A stretch of 64,000 bases of DNA from JACVRW01 sp963825345. GTDB taxonomy: Bacteria > Actinomycetota > Thermoleophilia > Solirubrobacterales > Thermoleophilaceae. The number at the start of each line of letters is the position of its first letter. Position 1 is the stretch's first letter. Below are positions 33,887 through 41,959 of this stretch, piece after piece. Position numbers and translations under genes: made by a program. The DNA is taken from positions 124,001-188,000 of the forward strand of contig CAWGSQ010000005.1 in NCBI GenBank assembly GCA_963825345.1, in the 5' to 3' direction. The notes under the pieces were generated by a model that saw nothing but the letters and a program-made list of their open reading frames with translations, did not search any database and was not told the DNA's origin.

Positions 33887-35278
33887 ATGCGGGTCATGGA
33901 ACCCACGCTCAAGGACGCCATCCCGGCGATCGAGACCACCTGGGTCATCGTCGCCGCGGTGCTCGTCATGTTCATGCAGGTCGGCTTCCTCTTCCTCGAG
34001 GTCGGCTTCTCGCGGATGAAGAACGCCGGCACTGTCGTGCCGAAGATCCTCGCGAACTTCTCGATAGCCGCGCTCTGTTACTGGGCCGTCGGATTCGCGC
34101 TCGCCTTCGGCGGCACGGGCTGGTTCGCCGGTACCGAGGGCACGTTCCTCGGCACCACCGATCCGAGCGCGTTCCCGGCGATGGAGTTCTCGCAGGCGGC
34201 GGTTCCTGCCAAGTTCTTCTTCCAGTTCGTGTTCTGTGCCGTGTCGCTCGCGATCGTGTGGGGCACCACGATCGAGCGCATCAAGTTCGGCGCGTACCTG
34301 ATCTACGCGGTGATCTTCAGCGCGCTGATCTACCCGATCATCAGCCACTGGATCTTCGGTGGCGGCTGGCTCCAGGCCAACTTCGGGATGCAGGACTTCG
34401 CCGGCTCCACGGTGGTGCACCTGATCGGGGCCACCGGCGCGCTTGCGGCGCTGCTGCTGCTCGGCCCGCGTCAGGGCAAGTACGGGGACGACGGCAAGCC
34501 GAACGCCATCCCCGGTCATAACATGCCGCTCGTCGGGCTTGCCGTGCTCGTGCTGTGGTTCGGCTGGTTCGGGTTCAACGCGGGCTCCACGCTCGGCGCG
34601 ATCGGCGGCCGCTTCGCCGACGTGGTGGTGGTCACGCAGCTCGCCGCCGCCGCCGGCGTGCTCGGCGCGATGCTCATGAGCTATCTCAAGATGGGCAAGT
34701 TCGACATGAGCATGACCGCCAACGGCGCCATCGCTGCGCTGGTGGCGATCACGGCTCCCTCCGGCTACGTGGAGTTCTGGGCAGCGCCGCTGATCGGGTT
34801 CGCGGCGGGCATCATCGTCGTCGGCGCGGTGCTCGCGATCGACAGGAAGCTCGACGACCCGGTCGGCGCCCTGTCGGCACACGGCATCGCTGGTGTCTGG
34901 GGCACGCTCGCATGCGGTCTGTTCACGAGCCCTAGGCTCGCGGAGCTGAACGCCATCGGAGATGGCGGGCTCTTCTATACCGGCTCCTTCAACCAGCTCG
35001 GCGTCCAGGCACTCGGCGTTGGTGCCGCGTTCGCATCGGTGTTCAGCGTGAGCTTCCTGGTCTTCTGGGTGATCAAGAAGAGCCACGGCCTGCGCGTGGC
35101 GCCCGAAGAGGAGCGCTACGGCCTCGACATCGTCGAGCACGGCATGTGGGGCTATCCGGAGGCGTTCATGCCCGTCCCGGGCTCGGAGTACCGTCCGCCG
35201 GCGATGCCGAAGGGCTGGCCGCCGCGGCAGCCGGCGCCGGTCACACTGTCAGCCACCACACGAGTCCAGGAGGGCTAG
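33887..35278 (+). CDS. amtB: Ammonium transporter
   Basis: A 463-residue Amt protein with about 11 membrane helices and no separate signal peptide. The twin pore histidines are H178 ('DFAGSTVVH') and H332 ('SAHGIAGVWG'), with D170 conserved nearby. It carries ammonium/ammonia across the inner membrane. The cytoplasmic tail is long, about 70 residues, and Pro-rich near the end. Six bases separate its stop from glnB, the partner that plugs Amt channels when nitrogen is plentiful. ATG at 33887 is used; a second ATG three codons later is possible. Confidence 0.95.
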   Translation: MRVMEPTLKDAIPAIETTWVIVAAVLVMFMQVGFLFLEVGFSRMKNAGTVVPKILANFSIAALCYWAVGFALAFGGTGWFAGTEGTFLGTTDPSAFPAMEFSQAAVPAKFFFQFVFCAVSLAIVWGTTIERIKFGAYLIYAVIFSALIYPIISHWIFGGGWLQANFGMQDFAGSTVVHLIGATGALAALLLLGPRQGKYGDDGKPNAIPGHNMPLVGLAVLVLWFGWFGFNAGSTLGAIGGRFADVVVVTQLAAAAGVLGAMLMSYLKMGKFDMSMTANGAIAALVAITAPSGYVEFWAAPLIGFAAGIIVVGAVLAIDRKLDDPVGALSAHGIAGVWGTLACGLFTSPRLAELNAIGDGGLFYTGSFNQLGVQALGVGAAFASVFSVSFLVFWVIKKSHGLRVAPEEERYGLDIVEHGMWGYPEAFMPVPGSEYRPPAMPKGWPPRQPAPVTLSATTRVQEG

Positions 35279-35284
35279 AGCGCG

Positions 35285-35653
35285 ATGAAGAAGATCGAGG
35301 CGATCATCCGCCACGAGCGACTCCAGGAGGTGCAGGACGCGCTCGACCAGCTCGGCGTCTCTGGCCTCACCGTGAGCGAGGTGGTGGGCTGCGGGCGCCA
35401 GAAGGGCTACACCGAGCAGTACCGCGGCGTCCAGGCGAACATCTCGCTGCTGCCGAAGATCAAGGTGGAGTCCGTGGTCCCCACGGACCTCGTCGACCGC
35501 GCCGTCGAGGCAATCGTCGAAGCGGCCCGGACGGGCAACGTCGGCGACGGGCGAGTGTTCGTCTACCCCGTCGAGCAGTCCGTCCGCATCCGCACCGGCG
35601 AAAGCGGCGAGGAGAGCGTGCGCCACGAGGAGCCCGTGGGCTGGGGCCACTAA
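35285..35653 (+). CDS. glnB: Nitrogen regulatory protein PII
   Basis: A 122-residue PII protein with the standard start 'MKKIEAIIRHERLQEVQDAL', T-loop 37-55 ('GRQKGYTEQYRG') and 'VGDGRVFVYPVEQSVRIRTG' (B-loop and C-loop region). PII trimers bind ATP, ADP and 2-oxoglutarate and control Amt and other targets. Position 51, the tyrosine that is uridylylated in proteobacteria or adenylylated in actinobacteria, is Ala here, and position 49, phosphorylated in cyanobacteria, is Val. Covalent T-loop control therefore seems absent. An extra C-terminal tail of about ten residues ends in 'GWGH'. Its tight coupling to amtB suggests it could also be called glnK. Confidence 0.93.
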   Translation: MKKIEAIIRHERLQEVQDALDQLGVSGLTVSEVVGCGRQKGYTEQYRGVQANISLLPKIKVESVVPTDLVDRAVEAIVEAARTGNVGDGRVFVYPVEQSVRIRTGESGEESVRHEEPVGWGH

Positions 35654-35657
35654 GGGC

Positions 35658-36416
35658 TCAGCCGCGGTGACAGCCGGTGCTGGCTGTGATCTCGAGCTCG
35701 GAGATGTACCAGGAGGCCCGAACGGTGAGCATGCCGCCGCCTGTTGGGCCGACGCCGGGGGCGTAAAGCCGGCGGTCCGAGCTCGGGTCGCCGCTCGGAT
35801 CATCCACGTTCACGACCATGCCGCGCGCTCGCAGCCGTTCCGCCCAGGCGCCGAGCGCCGCCGCCGTGGCAGCGCCCGTCCGGTCGGACTTGCCGAGGTA
35901 CGCGTCGCCAGGTTCCGGGTTCGACCAGCGGACCTCACGGGCACCGGTTGAGCGGCCGTAGGAATCGCGACAGGTGAGCGGCCCGCGCCGGGCAAGGCCG
36001 CGCAGGGCATCCCCGAGCGGCGTGCCCGGCGGCGCCACCGCCTCGCCGTCGGCGAAGACGCGTTCCCACCCCTCGCTCGACGCGCTCAGCGACCCCGGTG
36101 ACACGTGGTAGCGCGGAAGCTGTGACCAGGCCGTCGCGGCCGTCATCAACACGGTGATCACGATGCCGACCATGAGTGCCTTCCGCCAGGCGCGGCCTCT
36201 GCGGGAGCACCACCATGCGAACAGCAGGGTCCCACCCACGGCCACGGTGTAGACCGCAACGATCAGGAAAGTGTCCATCTCACGCTCAGGCGTGCAGCCG
36301 AAGCCGATGCCCTCGCACGTTCGGCCGGAGCCGACGACCGGGTGAACGAGCAGGCCGAGGAGGATCGCGCCAGCCACGGCGCCCGCCACCGCCACCAACC
36401 ATCCGGACCGGGCCAT
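35658..36416 (-). CDS. Membrane protein of unknown function
   Basis: A 252-residue protein with three probable membrane helices: about 7-28, 49-68 and 80-97. The cysteine pair in 'RTCEGIGFGCTPEREMD' between helices 1 and 2 would lie outside. A hydrophilic domain follows (about 100-252), with 'GDALRGLARRGPLTCRDSYG' and 'WYISELEITASTGCHRG', where two cysteines may pair. No family recognised. It is convergent with glnB (4 bases between stops) and has no clear operon partner. Confidence 0.65.
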   Translation of the reverse strand: MARSGWLVAVAGAVAGAILLGLLVHPVVGSGRTCEGIGFGCTPEREMDTFLIVAVYTVAVGGTLLFAWWCSRRGRAWRKALMVGIVITVLMTAATAWSQLPRYHVSPGSLSASSEGWERVFADGEAVAPPGTPLGDALRGLARRGPLTCRDSYGRSTGAREVRWSNPEPGDAYLGKSDRTGAATAAALGAWAERLRARGMVVNVDDPSGDPSSDRRLYAPGVGPTGGGMLTVRASWYISELEITASTGCHRG

Positions 36417-36452
36417 GACAGCAGCGTCGGCGCCCGGCGCATGCGGCTTGAG

Positions 36453-37095
36453 CTACGCGAGGCCCTTGCGACGTTCGATCTCGGCCTCGGTCGGCTCGTC
36501 GAATTCGAACGATCCAGGATCGATGTCGCCCGCTCGTTCGTAGCTGTTCACCGTCACGCCGGTCTTCGTGGCTCTGCTGTCGACCAGCTTGAGACCTGCC
36601 GGGACCGTGCCGTCGCCGAAGAAGCGCTTACCGGTGCCGATCACCACCGGGAAGATCCACAGCCGGTACTCGTCGATGAGGTCGTGCCGAAGCAGGGTCT
36701 GGATGAGGCCGGGGCTGCCGTGAACCTGGATCTCGGGGCCGTCCTCCGTCTTGAGCGCCGCCACGTGGTCGGCGACGTCGCCCGTGATCAGCGTGGAGTT
36801 GTTCCAGTCGACCTGCTCGAGCGTCGTCGAGGCGACGTGCTTGCGGGTGCTGTTGAGGTGGTCGGCGATCGGACCCTCGTCGTGCGGCCAGTGCGCCGCG
36901 AAGATCTCGTAGGTCCCGCGACCGAGCAGTAGCTCGTAGCCCGACTCGGACATCGCCCCCATCATCTCGTCGTCGAAGTAGTTGACGGCCCAGCCGCCGT
37001 GCGTGAACCCGCCGGTCGGGATCCTCGTCCGGGCCGCCGGGCGACTGCATCACTCCGTCGAGCGACATGAACGTGTTCACAACGAGCTTTCTCAT
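36453..37095 (-). CDS. Dihydrofolate reductase-like (RibD C-terminal) protein, one frame break
   Basis: Two frames join to make a protein of about 213 residues. The first gives 'MRKLVVNTFMSLDGVMQSPG' and the second gives 'GFTHGGWAVNYFDDEM', 'ELLLGRGTYEIFAAHWP', 'STTLEQVDWNNSTLI', 'IQVHGSPGLIQTLLRHDLID' and 'LWIFPVVIGTGKRFF'. These are typical of the RibD C-terminal/DHFR-like reductases common in actinobacteria; they bind NADPH, and their substrates are mostly unknown. The break is at the CCC at 37018-37020; removing one C restores 'EDPTGGFTHGGW'. Probably a sequence error rather than a dead gene. Confidence 0.75.
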
Positions 37096-37136
37096 CGCGG
37101 CCGCATCCTACGGCTTGCGCGCGCCATGGGGCACGA

Positions 37137-37163
37137 GCGAGGGCCGCCCTGGGCGGCCCTCGC
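37137..37163 (-). terminator. Terminator-like hairpin after the hcp-like gene
   Basis: A perfect 12-bp inverted repeat (37137-37148 with 37152-37163) and a 3-base loop, 21 bases after the stop of the gene at 37184 in its direction of reading. There is no T run, so it may act with Rho or protect the mRNA end. Confidence 0.5.
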
Positions 37164-37183
37164 CATGTGCTCAGCTCGATCCC

Positions 37184-37750
37184 CTAGAAGCCGCAGGGAT
37201 TGGGATAGGTGGCGATCAGATCGCCGGTCGTCGCGTTCCAGCCCGCGAAGACCGTCTGGCCGGACTTTCCGTCGGAGTTCTGGCTCGTGTACTGCTGTGA
37301 GAACGAGCCGTACCGGAAGGTGACGTTCTCCGTCGCGGTGTCGCCGCCGTGACCGGCCTGCTGTTGCGACGTGACCTGCACGTCCTGGAGGCAGTAGCGC
37401 AGGTAGATGAACTGAAACTCACCGGCCTTCCGGGCGATCAGCTCAACGCTCGGGATGGTCGTGCCCTGCACCAGCCGCTGGAAGAGCGCCGGACTTGCCA
37501 GGTCCACCCTCTTCGTAACGCTGAGATCGTGCAGGCTGACGCCGCCGCCCTTCTTTTCGGTGGTGGCCGAGGCGCCCCAGGAGAACGACTCGATGTCGAT
37601 GCTCTTCGCCTGTTTCGCGTCCTGCGACTCCCCGGGGACGCCGTTGACCTCGAGGAAGTAGTCCTCAGCGGCCTCGGCCGTGGCAACGACCCCAAGAGCG
37701 GCGAAGATCGACACCACGGCACTCGTTACAAGTAGCCTGAATCGGGGCAA
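37184..37750 (-). CDS. Secreted Hcp-family (T6SS tube-like) protein
   Basis: A 188-residue protein with a Sec signal peptide (residues 1 to about 27, 'SAVVSIFAALGVVATAEA') followed by an Hcp domain: 'DYFLEVNGVPGESQDAKQAK', 'SIDIESFSWGAS', 'VSLHDLSVTKRVDLASPALF', 'YLRYCLQDVQVTS' and 'ENVTFRYGSFSQQYT'. Hcp builds the inner tube of type VI secretion and is normally cytoplasmic before firing. A signal peptide means this one leaves by the Sec route, and no other T6SS gene is in the window. It may form rings or tubes outside the cell. TTG at 37750 follows GAGAGGA by six bases; no ATG or GTG fits. Confidence 0.82.
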   Translation of the reverse strand: MPRFRLLVTSAVVSIFAALGVVATAEAAEDYFLEVNGVPGESQDAKQAKSIDIESFSWGASATTEKKGGGVSLHDLSVTKRVDLASPALFQRLVQGTTIPSVELIARKAGEFQFIYLRYCLQDVQVTSQQQAGHGGDTATENVTFRYGSFSQQYTSQNSDGKSGQTVFAGWNATTGDLIATYPNPCGF

Positions 37751-37801
37751 TGCGAGTCCTCTCTTCAGTAGGGAACGGGGGCCTTCCGTTGACTCGAGCC
37801 C

Positions 37802-37830
37802 ACCCTATGCCCATGTCTCGCGTAGTGCAA
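37802..37830 (-). promoter_or_regulatory. Possible promoter of the hcp-like gene
   Basis: On the minus strand TTGCAC (37830-37825), a 17-base spacer and TAGGGT (37807-37802) resemble a housekeeping promoter. Transcription would begin near 37795, about 45 bases before the TTG start. It lies in the 91-base gap to the divergent methyltransferase gene. Confidence 0.4.
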
Positions 37831-37841
37831 TTGTTCATTTG

Positions 37842-39389
37842 ATGAGGCGCGGAGACCTGCTCAGGGGCCGCCAGCGGAGACCCCGCGCGGACGCCGTCCC
37901 ACCCACGCAACGCACCCGCGCCGCGTACGCCGAGGTCCCCTATCCCGGTCTCGCCTTTCCCCAGAGCCACCCCGACCGGCTCGCCACCCACGCGCGGCTG
38001 ATGGGCATGAAGGCGGCGCCGCCCGACGGCTGCCGGATGCTCGAGGTGGGCTGCGCTGACGGTGGCAATCTGATCCCGATGGCGGCCGCGCTCCCGGGGA
38101 GCGAGTTCGTCGGTATCGACCTCGACCCGCTCGCGCTCGCGGCCGCCCAGGAGCGGGCGGCGGCGCTGGGCGCGGGGAACGTGAGCTTCCGGGAGGCCGA
38201 CCTCGCCACGCTCGACCCGGGCGAGCTCGGCCGCTTCGACTACGTGGTGGCGCACGGTGTGTACTCCTGGGTCCCCGAGCCGGTGCGGGAGGCGCTGCTC
38301 GGGCTCTGCCGCGCGGTCCTCGAGCGGAACGGCGTGGCATACATCAGCTACAACGCGCTGCCTGGGGGCCATCTGCGAGCGATGACATGGGACGCGATGC
38401 GCTTCCACGTGCGCGACCTCGAGCGGCCCGACGAACGCGTTTCGGCGGCACGGGAGATGCTCTCGGTGCTGGCCGAGGGGATCCCGGGCGACGATCCCTA
38501 TCGGCGCTTCTCCGCCACCTACGCCGAGCGAGTGCTCGGCCGAAGCGACGCCGTCATCTACCACGACGACCTCGAACCCGAGAACACCCCGCTGCTGTTC
38601 ACGGACTTCGTGGCCGACGCGGCCGCGTACCGGCTCCAATACCTGGCGGAGGCGGACTGGTTCGAGATGAGCCCTCCGGGGCTCCCCCGCGCGGCGGCGG
38701 ACCTGCTCGCGCGCTGCGGGGATGATCGGATCGCCCGCGAGCAGTACCTCGACTTCCTCAAGTGCCGCGTGTACCGCGAGACCCTGCTCTGCCGGGAGGA
38801 GCTGCGACTGCCCGACGGGCCCTCGACCGATGCCGCTCGCAAGCTGCTCGCCGCCGCCCCGGTGCGGCCGACCTCGCCGCGAGCCGAGCCCACCGGTCGT
38901 TCCAAGGTCGAGTTTCGGACGCCGAAGGGTGCGAACCTGACGACAGACCATCCCGTCCTCAAGGCGAGCCTGCTCGAGCTGGGCGCGGCCTGGCCGCAAC
39001 GCCTTGGGTTCGAGACCGTCGTCGAGCGGGCCGGCGCGCGCCTGGGTACGCCGGTCGACGCGGCCGGTGAGGCCGCCCTGGCCGACCTCTGGCTGCGCGC
39101 ATATGAGGCGAACGTGATCCGCCTGCATGCTTACTCGCCCGGGCACGCGGCCGTGCCCGGAGAGCGGCCGCGGGCCAGCGGCCTGGCTCGCCGGCAGCTT
39201 GCGCTCGGCGACGAGACCGTGACCAATCTCGACCACGAGACGATCGGCCTCGACGAGCGGATGCGCCGGCTCGTGGCTCTGTGTGACGGCACCCGGGACC
39301 GCGAGGCGCTCACCCGCGAGCTCGGGGGCAAGCGCGGGATCGCGGAGAACCTCGACCGGCTGGCCGGGCTGGCGCTCATCGAGGCCTGA
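37842..39389 (+). CDS. SAM-dependent methyltransferase with regulatory domain
   Basis: A 515-residue protein. A class I methyltransferase domain comes first: motif I 'MLEVGCADGGNL' at about 66-77, acidic loop 'VGIDLDPLAL', then 'FDYVVAHGVYSWVPEPVREA' and 'ISYNALPGG'. The rest matches the methyltransferase regulatory domain type (PF10119-like), with 'DDLEPENTPLLFTDFV' and 'EQYLDFLKCRVYRETLLCR'. A final winged-helix-like segment ends 'ENLDRLAGLALIEA'. Related proteins are found in many bacteria without a proven substrate. ATG at 37842 is the most likely start, as earlier codons run into the hcp-like promoter. It ends 1 base from the convergent gene. Confidence 0.85.
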   Translation: MRRGDLLRGRQRRPRADAVPPTQRTRAAYAEVPYPGLAFPQSHPDRLATHARLMGMKAAPPDGCRMLEVGCADGGNLIPMAAALPGSEFVGIDLDPLALAAAQERAAALGAGNVSFREADLATLDPGELGRFDYVVAHGVYSWVPEPVREALLGLCRAVLERNGVAYISYNALPGGHLRAMTWDAMRFHVRDLERPDERVSAAREMLSVLAEGIPGDDPYRRFSATYAERVLGRSDAVIYHDDLEPENTPLLFTDFVADAAAYRLQYLAEADWFEMSPPGLPRAAADLLARCGDDRIAREQYLDFLKCRVYRETLLCREELRLPDGPSTDAARKLLAAAPVRPTSPRAEPTGRSKVEFRTPKGANLTTDHPVLKASLLELGAAWPQRLGFETVVERAGARLGTPVDAAGEAALADLWLRAYEANVIRLHAYSPGHAAVPGERPRASGLARRQLALGDETVTNLDHETIGLDERMRRLVALCDGTRDREALTRELGGKRGIAENLDRLAGLALIEA

Positions 39390-39390
39390 C

Positions 39391-40002
39391 TCAGCGCACC
39401 GCGATCTCGCCGCCGAGGGCAAATGGTGGGCTGAGCTCGATGCGGTCGCCGCTCCAAAACCGTCCGGGGTCGTACCAGCTTGCCGGTCGCCGGCTGGGGA
39501 GCACTCCCATGTGCTGGTAGGTCGTGGCGACGAGCTCGGCGCAGTAGATCGTCTCCAGCGAGGACGAGCGGTGCCGGAGCCGACCGATCGCCCACTGTCG
39601 GACGAGCCCCGGCATCGTCGGGAACGCCCGGCCGTCGAAGCGCTCGATGACCTCCATAAGCCGGTCCTCGTGAGGGCGCTCGATCGCGCCCTCGAGCTGC
39701 CGCACCCAGGCTCGCTGCCGGTAGCGCTCGTTCCAGGTCCTGACGGCTTCGCCAAGCAGGTGGAGTTGTACGCCTCGCTGGCGCTCACCGGTCCAGACAT
39801 CGGGCAGCGAGCGCCCCAGTTCCGCGTGCCACAGGAGCGGGGGCAGGTCGTCGAGGGCCACGACCATGCCCACGTGGTTCACCGGACTATTCGTGACCGC
39901 ACGGATCGCCAGGTCGGCAAGTGCCCGGCCGCGAAACAGCCAGATGTCGCCGGTGGACGCCGTGGCGAGGGCGTCGTCGAGAGCCAGGCTCACGTCGTTC
40001 AC
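39391..40002 (-). CDS. YiiX-like permuted papain-type amidohydrolase
   Basis: A 203-residue protein. 'TGDIWLFRGRALADLAIRAV' and 'NSPVNHVGMVVAL' supply the conserved histidine, and 'SLETIYCAELVATTY' supplies the cysteine after it. This His-then-Cys order is the permuted NlpC/P60 (YiiX/YebB-like) arrangement. These thiol hydrolases cut amide bonds in cell-wall peptides or lipid-linked substrates. No signal peptide is visible. GTG at 40002 is used because it directly precedes the conserved region. It diverges from a small membrane protein. Confidence 0.7.
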   Translation of the reverse strand: MNDVSLALDDALATASTGDIWLFRGRALADLAIRAVTNSPVNHVGMVVALDDLPPLLWHAELGRSLPDVWTGERQRGVQLHLLGEAVRTWNERYRQRAWVRQLEGAIERPHEDRLMEVIERFDGRAFPTMPGLVRQWAIGRLRHRSSSLETIYCAELVATTYQHMGVLPSRRPASWYDPGRFWSGDRIELSPPFALGGEIAVR

Positions 40003-40021
40003 GAGCCGTAACCTACGGACC

Positions 40022-40216
40022 GTGCGGGTGCCCTGGAAGCTCATCGGAGTCGCTGGCCTGGCGGGCGTGGCCGCCACCGGCGTGGTCGTGGCCCGCAAGC
40101 GCCGGGCCCAGCGCGACTATGACCCCGACGAACTTCGCGAGCGGCTCCACCGGCGCCTGGCCGAGTCAGGAGCCGCGGAGCCGCGGCAGGGCGCTGAGTC
40201 CGAACACGATTCCTGA
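40022..40216 (+). CDS. Small membrane protein
   Basis: A 64-residue protein starting at GTG 40022: 'VRVPWKLIGVAGLAGVAATG' leads into one membrane helix (about 5-25), then a basic stop-transfer 'RKRRAQR' and a charged helix 'DPDELRERLHRRLAES'. This is typical of short actinobacterial membrane proteins with a cytoplasmic tail. Its last 51 bases overlap the end of the convergent histidine kinase gene. Function unknown. Confidence 0.6.
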   Translation: MRVPWKLIGVAGLAGVAATGVVVARKRRAQRDYDPDELRERLHRRLAESGAAEPRQGAESEHDS

Positions 40217-41867
40217 GCCCACCATCACCCAGGCGGGCCAGAAGTAGTCGGGCGCGCTGGACGCCGCCCATACGCCGATGATGAAGAGGTTCAGGATCGC
40301 CAGCGTGCCGGCGAGCTGGCGCAGTCGGCGGCGCCTGACGAGCGCGCGTAGCGCTTCTGCTCGGTTCTCCGCCCCGGATAGCTCGCCCTCACGGAGAGGT
40401 GGCGAGGCGTGGGTGTACCAGGCATCCAGACCGGCGATCAGCCCGAGCCCGAGCAGGGGCCAGACGATCCAGGGCAGCTCTGGTCCTGTGAGCGCCCAGA
40501 TCAGCACGAGCACTCCCGCAACCACGCCCAGCGAGGCCAAGCGGATGCGGAGATTGCGCATCCTTCGGTGCTGCCGTGCGTCGGCCTCGGCGTCCGGCAG
40601 CACCTGCACGCCGCCCTGCATGCCGGTCGGTTCCCCGGACGTCGCGGCGCCGTCAAGCGGGATCACCGCGGTCACGCGCGTGCCGACCCCGGGCGGGCTG
40701 TCCACGGCGAGCGAACCGCTCAGCGCGCCCACGCGGTCGGCCAGTCCCTGCATTCCCGTGCCGCCGTCGAGCGCGGCGCCGCCCACGCCGTCGTCGCTCA
40801 CCTCCACCGTCACGTGGCCGTCGTGCGCGCTCACGGCCACGGTCGCCTCCTCGGCGTTGGCGTGCTTGCCGATGTTCGCGAGGCATTCCGACACCACGAA
40901 GTACGCCGCGGCCTCCACCGCGCCGGGCAGCTTCTCGTCCGGACTCTCCACCACCTCCACCGGCAGCGTGGCGCGCGAGGCGAGGTCCTCGAGAGCAGCC
41001 GGCAGCCCGCGGTTCGTGAGGATCGCCGGGTGGATGCCGCGCGCGAGGTCGCGCAGCTCCTTCAGGGCGAGTTGGGCCTCCTCCCCCGCGCCGCGCACCA
41101 GGTCCACCGCTGTGGGATCGCCGTCGACGACCCGCTGCTCGGCCATCCGCAGGTTGAGGGCGAGCGCGACGAGTCGCTGCTGCGCGCCGTCGTGGAGGTC
41201 GCGCTCGATGCGCCGGCGCTCGTCGTCGGCCGCGGCGATGATGCGCGAGCGGGCGCCCTGGAGCTCCGTGACCTGCGCGGTGAGCTCCGGATCCGCGTTC
41301 GAGCCGAGCAGCTGCACCGCGAGCCAGCCGTACAGCCGCGCGAGCGCTCCCAGGGCCGGGATCCCGACGAGCAGGATGAGCGCGCCGAGGGGCATCAGCG
41401 CGAGCGCCTCGCCGAGCGTCTCCACGCCGAGCCACTCGATCCAGTCGCCGTCGGCGAACGGCTCGTAGTAGAGCGGCGCGAACAGCAGGCGGAGCCCGAA
41501 GCCGAACACCGCGACGGTGACCGAGAAGCTAAGGATCCCGAGCGGCAGCTGGATGCAGCAGGAACGCGAGGTCCTTCCAGGTGGCCGGATCGGCCAGGCG
41601 GGCCGCGAAGCGCGTCCACCAGCGCCCACCGGCGGGATCGGGGCGGTACGGGCTCGGAATCTCGGTGCCCACGAGCGACCCGAGCAGGCCGCGCTCGAGG
41701 TCGGCGAGCCAGCGCCACGCGTACACGCTCCCCACCAGCACGGGGATGCCGATCAGCGTGATCGCCGTGCTGAACCCGAACGAGATCGCCGTGACGAGGA
41801 ACGTGAACTCGGCGACGCCAAGCGGCAGCGCGAGCAGCAGATAGAGGATGCGCCGGTATGTGCGCAC
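40166..41867 (-). CDS. Membrane sensor histidine kinase, one frame break
   Basis: Two frames join to make about 567 residues. The N-terminal membrane sensor is of the 'putative sensor' type ('TFLVTAISFGFSTAITLIG', 'LIGIPVLVGSVYAWRW'). The HisKA_3 dimer helix holds the phospho-His in 'IERDLHDGAQQRLVALALNL', the ATPase domain has 'ECLANIGKHANA', 'VSDDGVGGA' and 'GTGMQGLADRVGAL', and a rare extra C-terminal part has four more membrane helices. The frame changes at about 41555; dropping one base gives 'FLLIQLPLG'. NarL-type partners normally lie next to such kinases, but none is adjacent here. GTG at 41867 starts it. Confidence 0.8.
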
Positions 41868-41959
41868 ATCGAGAATGCTTTGGAGCTGGCGTCTGATGCC
41901 GTCCAGGCTAAGAGGCGGTCACTGCGCCGTCGATACGGGCACCCGTACCATCCCCGACG

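Noticed and set aside
33023..35140. A 705-codon minus-strand open frame across amtB and a TetR gene
   Set aside because: Low-complexity His/Glu/Arg composition and complete overlap with two well-recognised genes; a result of high GC.
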